Shown here: piece by piece, positions 50,401-61,400 of the stretch
How the letters are laid out: each line of letters begins with the position of its first letter
Numbering within the stretch: the first letter of the stretch is position 1
Source of the DNA: Tetranychus cinnabarinus
Taxonomy: Eukaryota > Arthropoda > Arachnida > Trombidiformes > Tetranychidae
Assembly (NCBI GenBank): GCA_022266195.1
Contig: WHVY01000003.1
Span: 8,370,001 to 8,434,000 of the forward strand
Direction: 5' to 3'
DNA length: 64,000 nucleotides
The notes under the pieces: generated by a model
What the model was told of the DNA's origin: nothing
The model's input: the letters and a program-made list of their open reading frames with translations, nothing else
Database searches by the model: none
Program-made: the position numbers and the translations under genes

Positions 50401-53400
50401 ATGAAAATGATGAGCAAATCAATTGGAAAAGCATTTTACTCAATTTAAACCAATGATGCTAATTTTCAATTTAAATCTTTTACCTTTTTTGATGGTTCAA
50501 TTGAAGTAGTAAAAAGGGAAAAAGATGCCTTTGGCTTGAATGTCGTCACAGAAATGATTCTAATGGCATTTGGCTGAGAGCATTTAACACATAATCGCGT
50601 TGAGAGTTGACCCCTTAAAGTGGTAAAACATATCAAAATGATATTCACATTTAGATTCATTGTAAACAGAGTGGACATGGCGAGAAGAGAGAGAAAGAAA
50701 ACTTTAATTTGACTTTGATGAATGCGTAAACTTTTGGTTATAATTATGGCCTCAATGAAGAGCGTAAATATGAAAGAGAGTGCGAAAGGGCACATATTTA
50801 ATAAGCCAAGGAAAAAGAAGAAGAGAAAAGGTGAAAAAAAGGAAACCTGGAATATGAAGGGCGCTCTGAATCCAGCTTTGAATCTCTTCTTTTTTCATCT
50901 TTTGCCTGTTCGCCTAAAGCCAAAATATCATCTCAATCAATCTCGCCTTGTGCGCTCTCTGGCTTTTCCTTTGGTTTCCTTTGGTTTCAATTTTTCCGCT
51001 CTTTCATTGCTCTTCACTTGATGATTTGTTTCTTTCTGCTTCGCCACGGTTACTTGGCCTCTTTGCAGGTAACAGTCTTTTGCTTTGGTGTAATTACAAT
51101 CATGCTAATCAGAATGCACATTTACCACAACAATAGCAACAACTTTTTTGGCCAACAAAGAAAAGATGAAAACTAAAGTTTCCTAAAAATGATTAACACA
51201 GTTTAGAGACATTTTGCTTCTCGTTTCCTACGGAAATGATTAGGTCGTTGGGTTCGTTGGCAGTCGAGGAGGAAGCAAGGGCGTCAAGTTTAACAGCTTT
51301 TTTGCATCGTCTAATTATGAGTTTTACTTGATGCAAAGGAAGTTTAGTGTTGGCCTTATGGGATAATTAAGTTTACCTTTTGCTATGTTTTTCATGTCAT
51401 TTATGAACTTTTAATGAACAGCAAAACAAAAGGATTGACTCGGTATTGAGCGTGCATTTCATCAACTTTTACCTCGCTTTTTCATCTTTTCAAAGTTTCA
51501 AGTTTCTTTTAATTGATATTTTCTGCTCATTCTATTCATGATCCATGAATAACAATAACCTGGTGTAAAATGAATAGAGTTGAGTTTTGTTCCTCTTCTT
51601 CTTTTCACCCAAATGATGATCATGATCATGACTTTGAATTTGCTCATTTATCATGTTACCTCCATTTACAACTGATTATAATTTAACCTGATAATAATCA
51701 TAATAATCGTTGTTGGCTGTGTTGAGTGAACACAATATTTTCTTATAATTTTTATACCTTTTCCTTTCCTTTGGTGTTTTTGAGGGTTTTGTGTGCTTTT
51801 CCCGTTCTCTTGTTTGTTTAATTTTTTGCCTCTTTTTACAGCTTCTAATTCGTGATGAATAGATGATGGAAACAAGTAAATTACCAAAATCAAATTATGA
51901 TGAGAAATAATAAACCAGTCAACAGGGTAAAGTTGATTGTTATCAAAATATCATCATATTAGTTCACAACAAGAAAACTTTTTATTTTCTCTTCAGATAT
52001 TAATATACGATAAAATAAAATTGCAAGTAAAAGGTAAGCAAATGTGGATCACAATCAATGGGAATTGAGGCTCAAAAATTAAGCTATTATAAGTTATTAA
52101 TAAGAATTAAGTGTTGCACGTTTAGCGCAACAATTTATCAATTATTTTCATCCTTCATAATTGTATTTATTTGATGAAAAAAGAATGCAAATTTAAGAGT
52201 TAAACTTGAAAATTGGTTGAAAAAGGATTCGATTTTCAAACGAACAGAACTTTTGGCAACTATAAAGCCAAATGTTAATCAGTGATGAAAGTTTTGTCTT
52301 TTATTTCGAGTTCCACTCTTCGATCAAATTTGCTTCCAAAAAGCATGAGGTTCTTTATGAAGCCTTTTGTGACTCTTATGAGTTCTTTGAAAGTAAAGTA
52401 GATTGGAATAGAACGAAATGTTCAAGATTTTTTTGAAACAAAAGGAGCGACGAAACTGATCGGAAGAACCGAAACTGATGGAAACCAAGATTTTCAGTGT
52501 GTTTTTTTCTTCTCGTTTCGTTTTTGTTTTCGATGTTGATGAGTTGTTTCCAGCCAACTATTGTTGTTGAGTGAACATAATTTCCAGAAATTTTTGGAAT
52601 TTGTTTTCCTATTTCCATTAAAAAATGATTCTCTCATTATGATCGTCATTTGAATAGACAATTAAATTGCTATGAAAGTGTCTGAAAATTCCGAAATAGC
52701 ACACTTGATTGATTCTTTTTGAGTTTACAAAAGTTTTCTCCAGAAAGTTTCAAATTTTTGAAAATTATTTTCATTTCACTTAACTTTTTTTGTATCAAAA
52801 CTAAACTAATAACAGCTTCGAAACAAATTAACTGTGGAAACAGTTTTTAGATCAATTTTGAAAAGCAATTTGATAGTAAATTTACAATCAAAAAGTCAAT
52901 CAAAGTTTTGAAAAGTTTGCCCAATTTGACCAACAAAAGATTAATAATGAAAGAGAGAAAAATGTGGAAAATTATTTCCAAAATTATTGAATATCGACCA
53001 ATGTTATAAAACGTTAAACATTAGAGGGAATCAAAAATGGGCAAATTGTTTAAATGTGCCAACAACTCATAGAAACACTTAAAGCATGAGAAAAAATGAA
53101 AGATGAAACGAAAGATGGTAATGATGAAAAGGATGAAAAATAGTGTTTGAATATATCCTTCTTGAGTATAAATGACCATTTATTTTGTTCAATTTAAAAC
53201 CAACCAAAACAAAGTAAAGTTGTTCCCATTTTAAGCATCAGCCTCACTACTCATTATATCATCAAAAAGATCGTGAGATGCAAAGAGAAGGAAAAAAATA
53301 AGTAAAGGTAAGAAAAGGTAACGATACAATCTTGCAATGATGTTATTTGCAAATTGTGCTAACAAAATGTTAACATGATTTGGTGCAAAGAGAAGCATCT

Positions 53401-55878
53401 TGAACCGCCTTTTTGCCCACCTCAACCTGATCCAAGCCAAAGAACCTCCTTAACCAATATAATAGTTTTGAACAAAAGTTAATCTCAAAAGTATTGACTC
53501 TCAAGAAGCTGAAAAGGTTAACTTTCATCAGCTCGTTATCCCGTAAGGCATCAGTTTCACTCGATTACTTTTACTTTTCCGTTTTTGTTTAGACTTTTGT
53601 TAACTTTTTTTTCCTCATGAGTTGCACCTTGTTATGAATAATCTGAATTCAAGAAAAGATCCGTTTACAGATAATTGTAGACTGTGAATTGGCCAATCTT
53701 GTTCAGCTAATTGTTGCTCATTTTAAACTTTAAATAATCTCCAAAACACACCTTTAATCATCAAGTATTGCACTGTAATTAGAAGCTTGAATAAGTTTGG
53801 AAAAGCAAATGTGCTAACGATCTTGTTTATAGCATAATTATGCCGTTTTACCGCAAAAAATTATCATTTCTATCGACATTGTTTCCATCTTGATGAATCT
53901 TGATTTGAGAGAAAAACTTTTTCTCCAAAAATCTTTCTTTTCCATCTTTAAAAGTCCATTAAAAAGACTGCAAACACTTTTGGTGGTCAAAGATGATTAA
54001 CAATTATTTCGTTTGCCATTTTATGATAAATCAGGTAACTGAGTTTGATAGAGGTGAGAGGTTATTAAAGGAGGAAAACACCCAATTGATGTTGTTATTT
54101 TTATTAGATTTTCAGTTGAAACAGTGTTGAGGGAAAGGTTCAACATTTTTCATTATTAACTAGAGGAACCTTTGAACCAGATTAGTTGATAAAATAAATT
54201 GATTGACTGAGGCAGATTAAAACGTTTTAAAAGGTTTACATCAATTGCAATACGTGCCAACGTTTTAGAAAATTTTGCAACAGAAAAAAAAGGAAAAATT
54301 TTTTACTTCCAAAGCTCCCTACTGATTGGAAATGATGGAGTAACTTTGATAGGCTGGGATGGTGGAAAGCACAGGGTAAAAGGGAGGAGAAACTAAGCAG
54401 AATATTGAATCCAATCAGAATTGAATCAATTAACGTTTTTTTTCTTTATTGTTACACAGATGATAATGAGGATGAGGATGACTTTTTATCCCCATTTTTC
54501 AAGTAATCTCTTTTTCCATCAAATTTCTTCTGACCATCTGATGCGCTAATCATAATTTCATCACACAGATTATTAATGGCACCTTGGATTGTTAATTGAA
54601 AATTTTGAACTCATTTATTAATCAACATTATCTTTATCATCACGACATTAGTATTCATGAGAAAGTCAACTTTTCTTCCTAATTAATAGGATTAACCTTT
54701 TTTGCTCGTTTATTGATTGTCCCAGTGCTACAATTGAATCGCTAATGATCAACATTTAATTGCACTTAAATGAATTTTTCATCCATTTTCTGTCTCAGTT
54801 TATTGGACAATATTGATGTGCATAATTATAGCTTTGATTGATTACAAGGCTTTGTCAAGGGATCCATCAACTCATGCAATTTAACCAATTAAACGATTAT
54901 TAATTTATCAATACTAAATGCTGAATAAAAGGTTGACAATTATGTTCCTTTTGACCGAAGCTTCTGTTTTAATCGAGAAAATCGAGTTTCGTTTTATTCA
55001 TTTTCTGAGCTCAAGACTGAAAATTTTCCTGATCAAGAGATTTCAAGAAAATTGTGTTCAAAGCTCAAACTTCGATTGCTTTTGTCATGGAATAAAATTC
55101 CTTTTTTCGTGCAACTTTGATTTCTAGTATTGTAATCGAAATTTCGATTTTCCATTCTTGACTTTGATTCGACAATTTTTATTCCGAGTTTGAGAAAAGA
55201 ATATTTTTCTGCAGAAAATTTGGTTTGTAGAAAAACTTGTCTTTGAATCTTTGACTTGGAAAAGCTGGAATATCAGTGTTCTGACCTTTCATCATAATTG
55301 ATGTAATTTTGAATTGAAACGATTTTAAAGGTTTTTTGGATTATTCAATATTCAATTTGAGTCTTTATTTGGACTTTTGTAACGTTTTGTCGTGAAAAGT
55401 TATGAATAATAAAACTTAATGAAAGTCAAATTTTGGCGACTTTTAAGTGGAAATTTGATTAAAACTTTTCTTTTCAATTAATCAATATTGATTGATTGGC
55501 TTATTATGCGTCGAGCTAATTGCGTTTACCATTGAGACAACAAATTGAAATTAATGGGAAAACAAGGACAAAAAGCTCAACATTTGAGTTTCATTTTGTC
55601 CTTTCTAATCAAATGTTTGTTACTATTTTGGCTCATGATAATTATTATTGACAAAAGACAGTCAAGATGAATGCAGGAAACAAACGTGAAAACAATGAAA
55701 GACCTGATAGAGCCTTGAGCAAGAAGATGAGGCAGATGATAAGGTTTGGTGCAAGAAGAAGAAGAAGAAAGATGAATGATGATGAAAAATTATTAGATTT
55801 AGTGACTTGAGGAGATAAAATGAAAGTAATGTAATAAAACTGGGAAACAGCAAAAATATGATGTAAAGTAGTGGATAC

Positions 55879-56130
55879 ATGAGCAATGAATATTCACAAG
55901 TGGATGGCGCCCGAGGGGTTCAACGGTGCAAGTTGATTTGTGCAGGAATCAAAAGAGAATCAAGAAAATTGGAAAAAAGAAGAAGAAACTTTCGATTCAT
56001 CATTTTCCACCGAGACAATGGTGATAATGAACTGTCCAGTGATGAAAGGTGTTCCAATGAAAGGAATGAACTGAGCAAAGTCAATATGCAAGTTGAGCAA
56101 ATGTCATGGGATGAAGACGAATGCAAATGA
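55879..56130 (+). CDS. Unrecognised 83-codon ORF, coding status doubtful
   Basis: Starts MSNEYSQVDGARGVQR and ends MSWDEDECK. The product would be highly charged and soluble, with an Arg/Lys-rich middle and acidic patches, unlike the Phe/Ser/Ile-rich translations that dominate this region. The first 45 bases are noticeably GC-richer (GGATGGCGCCCGAGGGG). I recognise no family, and the opposite strand is also open for 93 codons, which argues against strong coding signal. Listed as a candidate small ORF only. Confidence 0.15.
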   Translation: MSNEYSQVDGARGVQRCKLICAGIKRESRKLEKRRRNFRFIIFHRDNGDNELSSDERCSNERNELSKVNMQVEQMSWDEDECK

Positions 56131-57541
56131 AGTCTGTTTACTGTTGATGCAATGACATCGACTTTGACGGTCAGATGAACGCTTTGAGTAAACAAAGTCA
56201 CTTGGCCAAAAGCAAGTTGAAAGCAAATAACATTTCTCTTGCTTTACGAAAATGTAAAGTTTTTAGACTTTCATTTTTGTCTTTTTTCGCTCTTGTTCCG
56301 TCAATCTACTGATGAGTTGACAGTTTCATTGGTCACTTTATTACCATTTTATTGGCTCATCTGGCCATTACTTTTTTATTATCATTATTGATATCATTTG
56401 CCTTCTTTGCTGCTTTGCAGGTTTCCACCGATTCTTCAAGTTTTGCTGATGAATTGAAAAAATTTATTCTCAACTTGTTCTTGTTCACTTAGGAAACGTC
56501 TATCTTGTCCTGTGTTCGTGTTTACCAAAGCTTGTTTTAACTTCGGCAAATGGAGCAGAAAAGGAAAAGTAAACTAACCAGTGAAGGAAGATAAAGATTT
56601 TCATGTTGATTCAATTACAGAGCAATTGTATCCATTCATCAGAACATTGAGTTTCCATGAACACCATTCAATGATTGGTAAACTTTTAGAGTAAAATGTT
56701 TGCTTAAATAAATCTTTTCACTCTTTTACTCGTCAAATTAGCATCTCAATATCTTTGAGTAAATTTCCCTACAATCGAAGAGCAAAAAAAGATCCAAAAA
56801 TCTTCGTTCTGTCCTGAAATGCACTAAACCTCTTCATCAGAAACATTTTTTTTTTCTCGATTCTAATCTTTCCTCAACTCAACCTTTTGCGGTTTTCATT
56901 TGATTCAAAACAATGATAATCGCTTTAATTGACGAACCAATCTTTCGCCGCAAACTCATCCTTCAAAGTTGAGATGAAAAACACAAAGATATAAACACTT
57001 GTTAACCAGTAATTGATGAATGAGATTAAAGATGAAGAAAACTGAAAATCCCAAGAATAATCTGTTGGCTGATTAAGCTTTGATAAGATGAAAAATGAGC
57101 TCAAAGTTGGTCTGAAACCATGAATGGGCCAAGTTGTTGATTACTTTTTGGCATCTCTAACCATCTCTACTTTCATCTTCATCTTTTGCCAAAAATAAAA
57201 GAGAAAAAAAAAGTTTAAATGAGAAACAAAATGTTGATATCAATGTTTGTTTTATGAGCGCAAACAGCAAATGAAACGGTGAGATTATTTAAAATGATAA
57301 ACTTTTGTAAACATTTACCTTGTTAGAATGGTTGAAATTGCAGGTGAAAATTAGATTGAAGTTTTTGTTTAAACATTTATTACTCTTTCATCTGATACCA
57401 TTTAACTTGTTAAGCCTCTTGCGTTAACCTTAACGTTGCGCCTTTTTGTGTTCCCCTGACTCTGGAAGGGAAAACAGAAAAAGAAAGAGGAAAAGATGTT
57501 CAGAGAGATCTTAACTGGATAACAAGAAGATGATGAAAGTA

Positions 57542-57564
57542 AAGAAGAAGAAGAAGAAGAAGAA
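57542..57564. repeat. (AAG)n microsatellite
   Basis: Seven to eight AAG units, the longest perfect GAA-type tract I noted in the window. Confidence 0.8.
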
Positions 57565-58086
57565 ATGATTACAAGAAAAACAAGGTAAGGAATGAAGGTA
57601 AACATACACCTTACATTTTAACATAAGTCAAAAGTTTATTTCACCTTTTGCTCTCTTCTTCACTGGGAGAGGTCCTCAACACCTTATTTCTTAGCGATGC
57701 TTCTTAACATTTATAATCATTTACAATCTTCCATCATCATTATCATCATCATTATAAGAGTTGATCAGGAACCGCGATGTTATTATCAGCGAACCAACCA
57801 CAACCAGAGAATTTCATTTTTTCCTTTTTTCATCTTTTCTCTAAAATGGAAATTCTTTTCCGTCTTGGTGACAAAATTTCAACTCTTTTTTTGATGACTT
57901 TTCATGAAATTCCCTTCAAAGTTGAAGTTTTCAAGAAAAGTGACAGTTTATTTAGAAGGCAAAAATGAAGGCAACAGTAAAGAGTTACATGGTGAGAATG
58001 GTGATTAACATTGACAAGAAACTAATGCGATCATGGCTGATCGCAAGTTTCTTTTAACCACCCATGCTAACTGTCTTTTCACGGTA

Positions 58087-58400
58087 ATGTACACCACCCA
58101 ATCTAACACATTCGCCAAATCAACTAAATCAAACACCACTTTTTGTCCACCACTTTCATTAACCACTTTAGAGTGGCTTTTTTGCATTGCATTTACAAAC
58201 ACTTTTTCTTATAAGATTATCCACCACCCAAATCCACCAAATTTTTGACCACTGTTTGAGATATTATGACGATTAATAGTGGACATGCTAGATGGTGTAA
58301 AAGTGGTCAAGATGGTGGTGGACAATTTTGTTGAGAAAAGTCTTTTTGTTGATGTTGTTTTGGTTGATTTGGTGGATGTGTTGGATTGTGTGGTAAACAT
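58087..58400. mobile_element. Foldback (MITE-like) element rich in CCAC/GTGG
   Basis: Left arm 58087-58170 and right arm 58295-58400 are imperfect inverted copies, at roughly four matches in five over the outer 50 bases, with the right arm about 20-25 bases longer through an internal insertion. TA lies at both borders (58085-58086 and 58401-58402). A third, partial copy in the same direction as the left arm lies in the loop at about 58217-58256. Because of the inverted arms, the frames at 58033-58248 (plus) and 58209-58400 (minus) translate to similar peptides (TTQSNT...KSTK); that is a by-product of the repeat, not evidence of genes. No transposase is encoded. The divergence of the arms suggests an older insertion than the one at 29.2 kb. 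Confidence 0.7.
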
Positions 58401-58402
58401 TA

Positions 58403-61400
58403 TGGTGAAAAAAGCCTTTCTTTACTCTTTACTCAAATGACAAATTTTTACATAAAATCCTGGTCCAACAATGAAACATCAACCCGAATAACAAAAAAGT
58501 TTTTCCCCCTCTCTCAATGTTATTGGATACGGATTCTACATTTTTTCCCCCATTCTCTATTTTCATGAATTTCTCAGAGGTCATGAGATTCTGAGGTTAG
58601 GTTTTCTATTTTTCGTCGTTGTAGTTGAATCAGGGCTTTCAGACTGTGTAATTTTTTTTCTTGGAACCCGCTCCGTTTAGCCACAATCTTGACGCAAAAA
58701 TTTGATACTTTGACTTTATATATTGTATTGTATAGATGTATAGATTGTTATTCATTATTTAAAAATCTGAACAATTCTGTTAATTAACCTTACCCTTGAT
58801 GAGCATAACCCTCATGAGAATTTCAAAGTTTCCTTAATTCTTTATTCTTCCTTTTTTTCCTTTGTTTTCTGATAAACACTGGAAACATTCAACGCTCATA
58901 ATTTATTCACTCATTTATCTGAATTAAAGCTAATTGGTAAAGTTAAGAGTAAACTTTAAAAGCCTCAAGCTTGATATCATTTTTTGTTCATCTTGTTACG
59001 AATTTTCAGCTCATTTTTTCCACATTTTTTTTCTTCTTCGCCAACTATTCTCATCATTTTCAAGTTTCAATGCTTTAACCAATCCAGGATGATAATGTCA
59101 AGAGAGTTTGAATGTTTCAAGAAAAACAAAAGTTTTCCAGTTTTCAGGTTCATTTTGAAAATTGGCTGCTTGTAATCATTAATGATGAAGCGAAACTTGT
59201 TACATGAAAAATCACTTTTTACTTTTGAACCCTTTTCTTCAGGTTTAATCCCGATTGATTGAAACTTTGCATTGTTACATGATTGAAATGAACTCTACGA
59301 TAATGATGATAAAATGGCTTCGAGTTTTTTTCTTCTCTTCTCTCTGTAAATAAACTGTAATCTGGTTGGCTTTTGTGATTATTATTACTATTTTTTTTGG
59401 TGACTTGAACAAGAATAATATCGATTGACGACTTAAGGCAAATCATTTCTGGTTGATTGTCAATTCCATGATAATGGAAGAGAAAAAGGAAGAGATGATA
59501 ATCTGATGGTAAAAAGAAACTCCCAAGTTGTACAATTATTACCATTTTTGGACTGATATCGGAATGAAGCCAATTCCCAATGCAATTGATATTCATTTCT
59601 TATTTTAATATCAGTCTTTGCTTACTTTTCCCTCTTCTTCCTTCTCTCTCCTTGTACCATACCATTTTCACTCCCCAACAACGGTAACTTTAATACGGCC
59701 TGAGGATCCATAATGTGCACATCATCCAATTGCCTTTGGTGCTTTTACTCTCCTGGCCCTCTTCATCCAATTCACCCAAAGTTGCCTTTGCTAAGGTAAT
59801 GTGACTTGGAAAGGTTTACTTTGCAAGTTGCTCCTGGAAACCAAAGAAACTGGGAATTCAATGTTTACTTGAGTCGATTCATTGACAACCTTTGAAACAT
59901 TCAGATTGAGAACTTGATTAAACCATTTAAGATTCAATTCTCATAATTCAACTATTTGAATAATCGAGTAATTTGTTATAATTTATGGTAGATTTTCGAT
60001 GAATATTGAGTTTTGATTGGAAAAGAGTTTTTTCGTTTTTATTTGTTGCATTTTCTTAGTCGATGACCAGTGGTTTTGGAGTGTTTGATCAACTTTTTGA
60101 TGGTTTTTGGTATTTGTTAATCAACTAGTTTCAACTTGTTAGTCTTTTCCCTTAGCTGTTGAGTAATTATTGGAACGATTCTAATGAACGATAGATGGAA
60201 CTCTTATCCTGTTGCTTCAAAGTAAGGCTGAAGTAGCTTTTTAGAAAGCTTGAAAAACATGTTTTAAAGGCTTCATTTTTTGTATCCTTTAATAATGATC
60301 ATCTTTTATCCGAAAACATTGAACTGGCGCGGAAAAACAGACCAATTTTCCACTTAAAGTTACAAGAAACTCTTTGTATTTTCATCTACAGAGCATAACT
60401 ATCCAAGTTTGTAAATAATCCAATTCAAGTGAATCCACTTCATGGAAACAGAAGGTTCAGATTTACAAAATGTTTTTCATTCATTGGTCACTCAAACTCA
60501 CAAGAAACAAAAAATCTCATAGAGGTTGCATTTCAGTTGAAACATTGATAATCATCGAATAGAAAAGTTGACCAAAAAACCAAAAATCTTCAAACAAAGT
60601 CACCGAAAATTGCCAAAAAGTTACTAACAAATAAAACAAAAATAAAAAGATTCAACCGTGTTTTTCGTTCGAACCCAGTCAACCCAAGTCTTAGAGCGAC
60701 TGGATAGAGCAAAGAATAAGCAAAGTTTTTTATCTTTTTCAATTCCCAGAGATTTTCAGAGATTAAGAGTCGATCTTACCATCTAGCAAACTCTAAAAGC
60801 GTCTAAATCTTGGTTCGAGTAAAGTTTGACCGAGATTTACTTTTGTTTAATGTGCTATTTTACATTCTTTTGATGATTCCCAGTCCACTTGCGAGCTTGA
60901 CAAAAGTATAATTTCAAATTACAAGTGACACAAGACACGGAAAAAGACACTCAACTTTACACTGAATTTAAAAATTGATTTTCAACACTCAATCCATCAT
61001 TAAAAAGCTGGAAACTTACAATATGAAAATTTGATCACAACAAAGTCTGTTAAAACTCCTCAGTTGTCAAGCTAACAAGCTCAAGTAAAACTTGGCTCAT
61101 TAGATGAAAGCAATTACTGTTGATCAAAAATTGGCAAAAATTGGATTCTATTTTGATTAGTTTACTAATTGGTTTCCATACTTAAATTGAAAGATGCAAG
61201 TCAAAACCAATTGCAAATTAAACACTGTTCACTTGAAATGAACAGAAATCATTGTTTTCCAATCAATTTGAGTTTCAATGAACCAACATTACCTTTAATA
61301 AGGATAAAGTGATAATGAGACTGAAATGATTACCTGAAGAATGTTTAACCCTTTAAACGAGCAACCCTGGAGGTGTGCAAATTTGTTAGCAATTTTACAT

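Larger units (their letters stand above)
39178..58084. other. Gene-free block rich in trinucleotide tracts
   Basis: No exon could be supported over 18.9 kb. GAA/CTT and GAT/ATC tracts recur (for example 42567-42579, 43276-43292, 44401-44465, 55752-55770, 57542-57564), and many weak ORFs are their translations, including the longest, 131 codons at 44208-44603, which reads as a run of Ile/His/Leu. An AGGTGGCGC word lies at 39786-39799. An 83-codon charged ORF at 55879-56130 is listed separately. Confidence 0.45.

Noticed and set aside
51700..52590. GTTGAGTGAACA(C/T)AAT words near 51720 and 52568 suggesting a dispersed repeat
   Set aside because: The match is limited to about 16 bases with unrelated flanks.
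58033..58400. Similar peptides from plus- and minus-strand frames, suggesting a duplicated gene
   Set aside because: The similarity is explained by the inverted arms of the foldback element.
60660..60720. tRNA-like TTCGAACCC (B-box resemblance)
   Set aside because: The T-stem arms do not pair and no acceptor or anticodon stem can be drawn on either strand.
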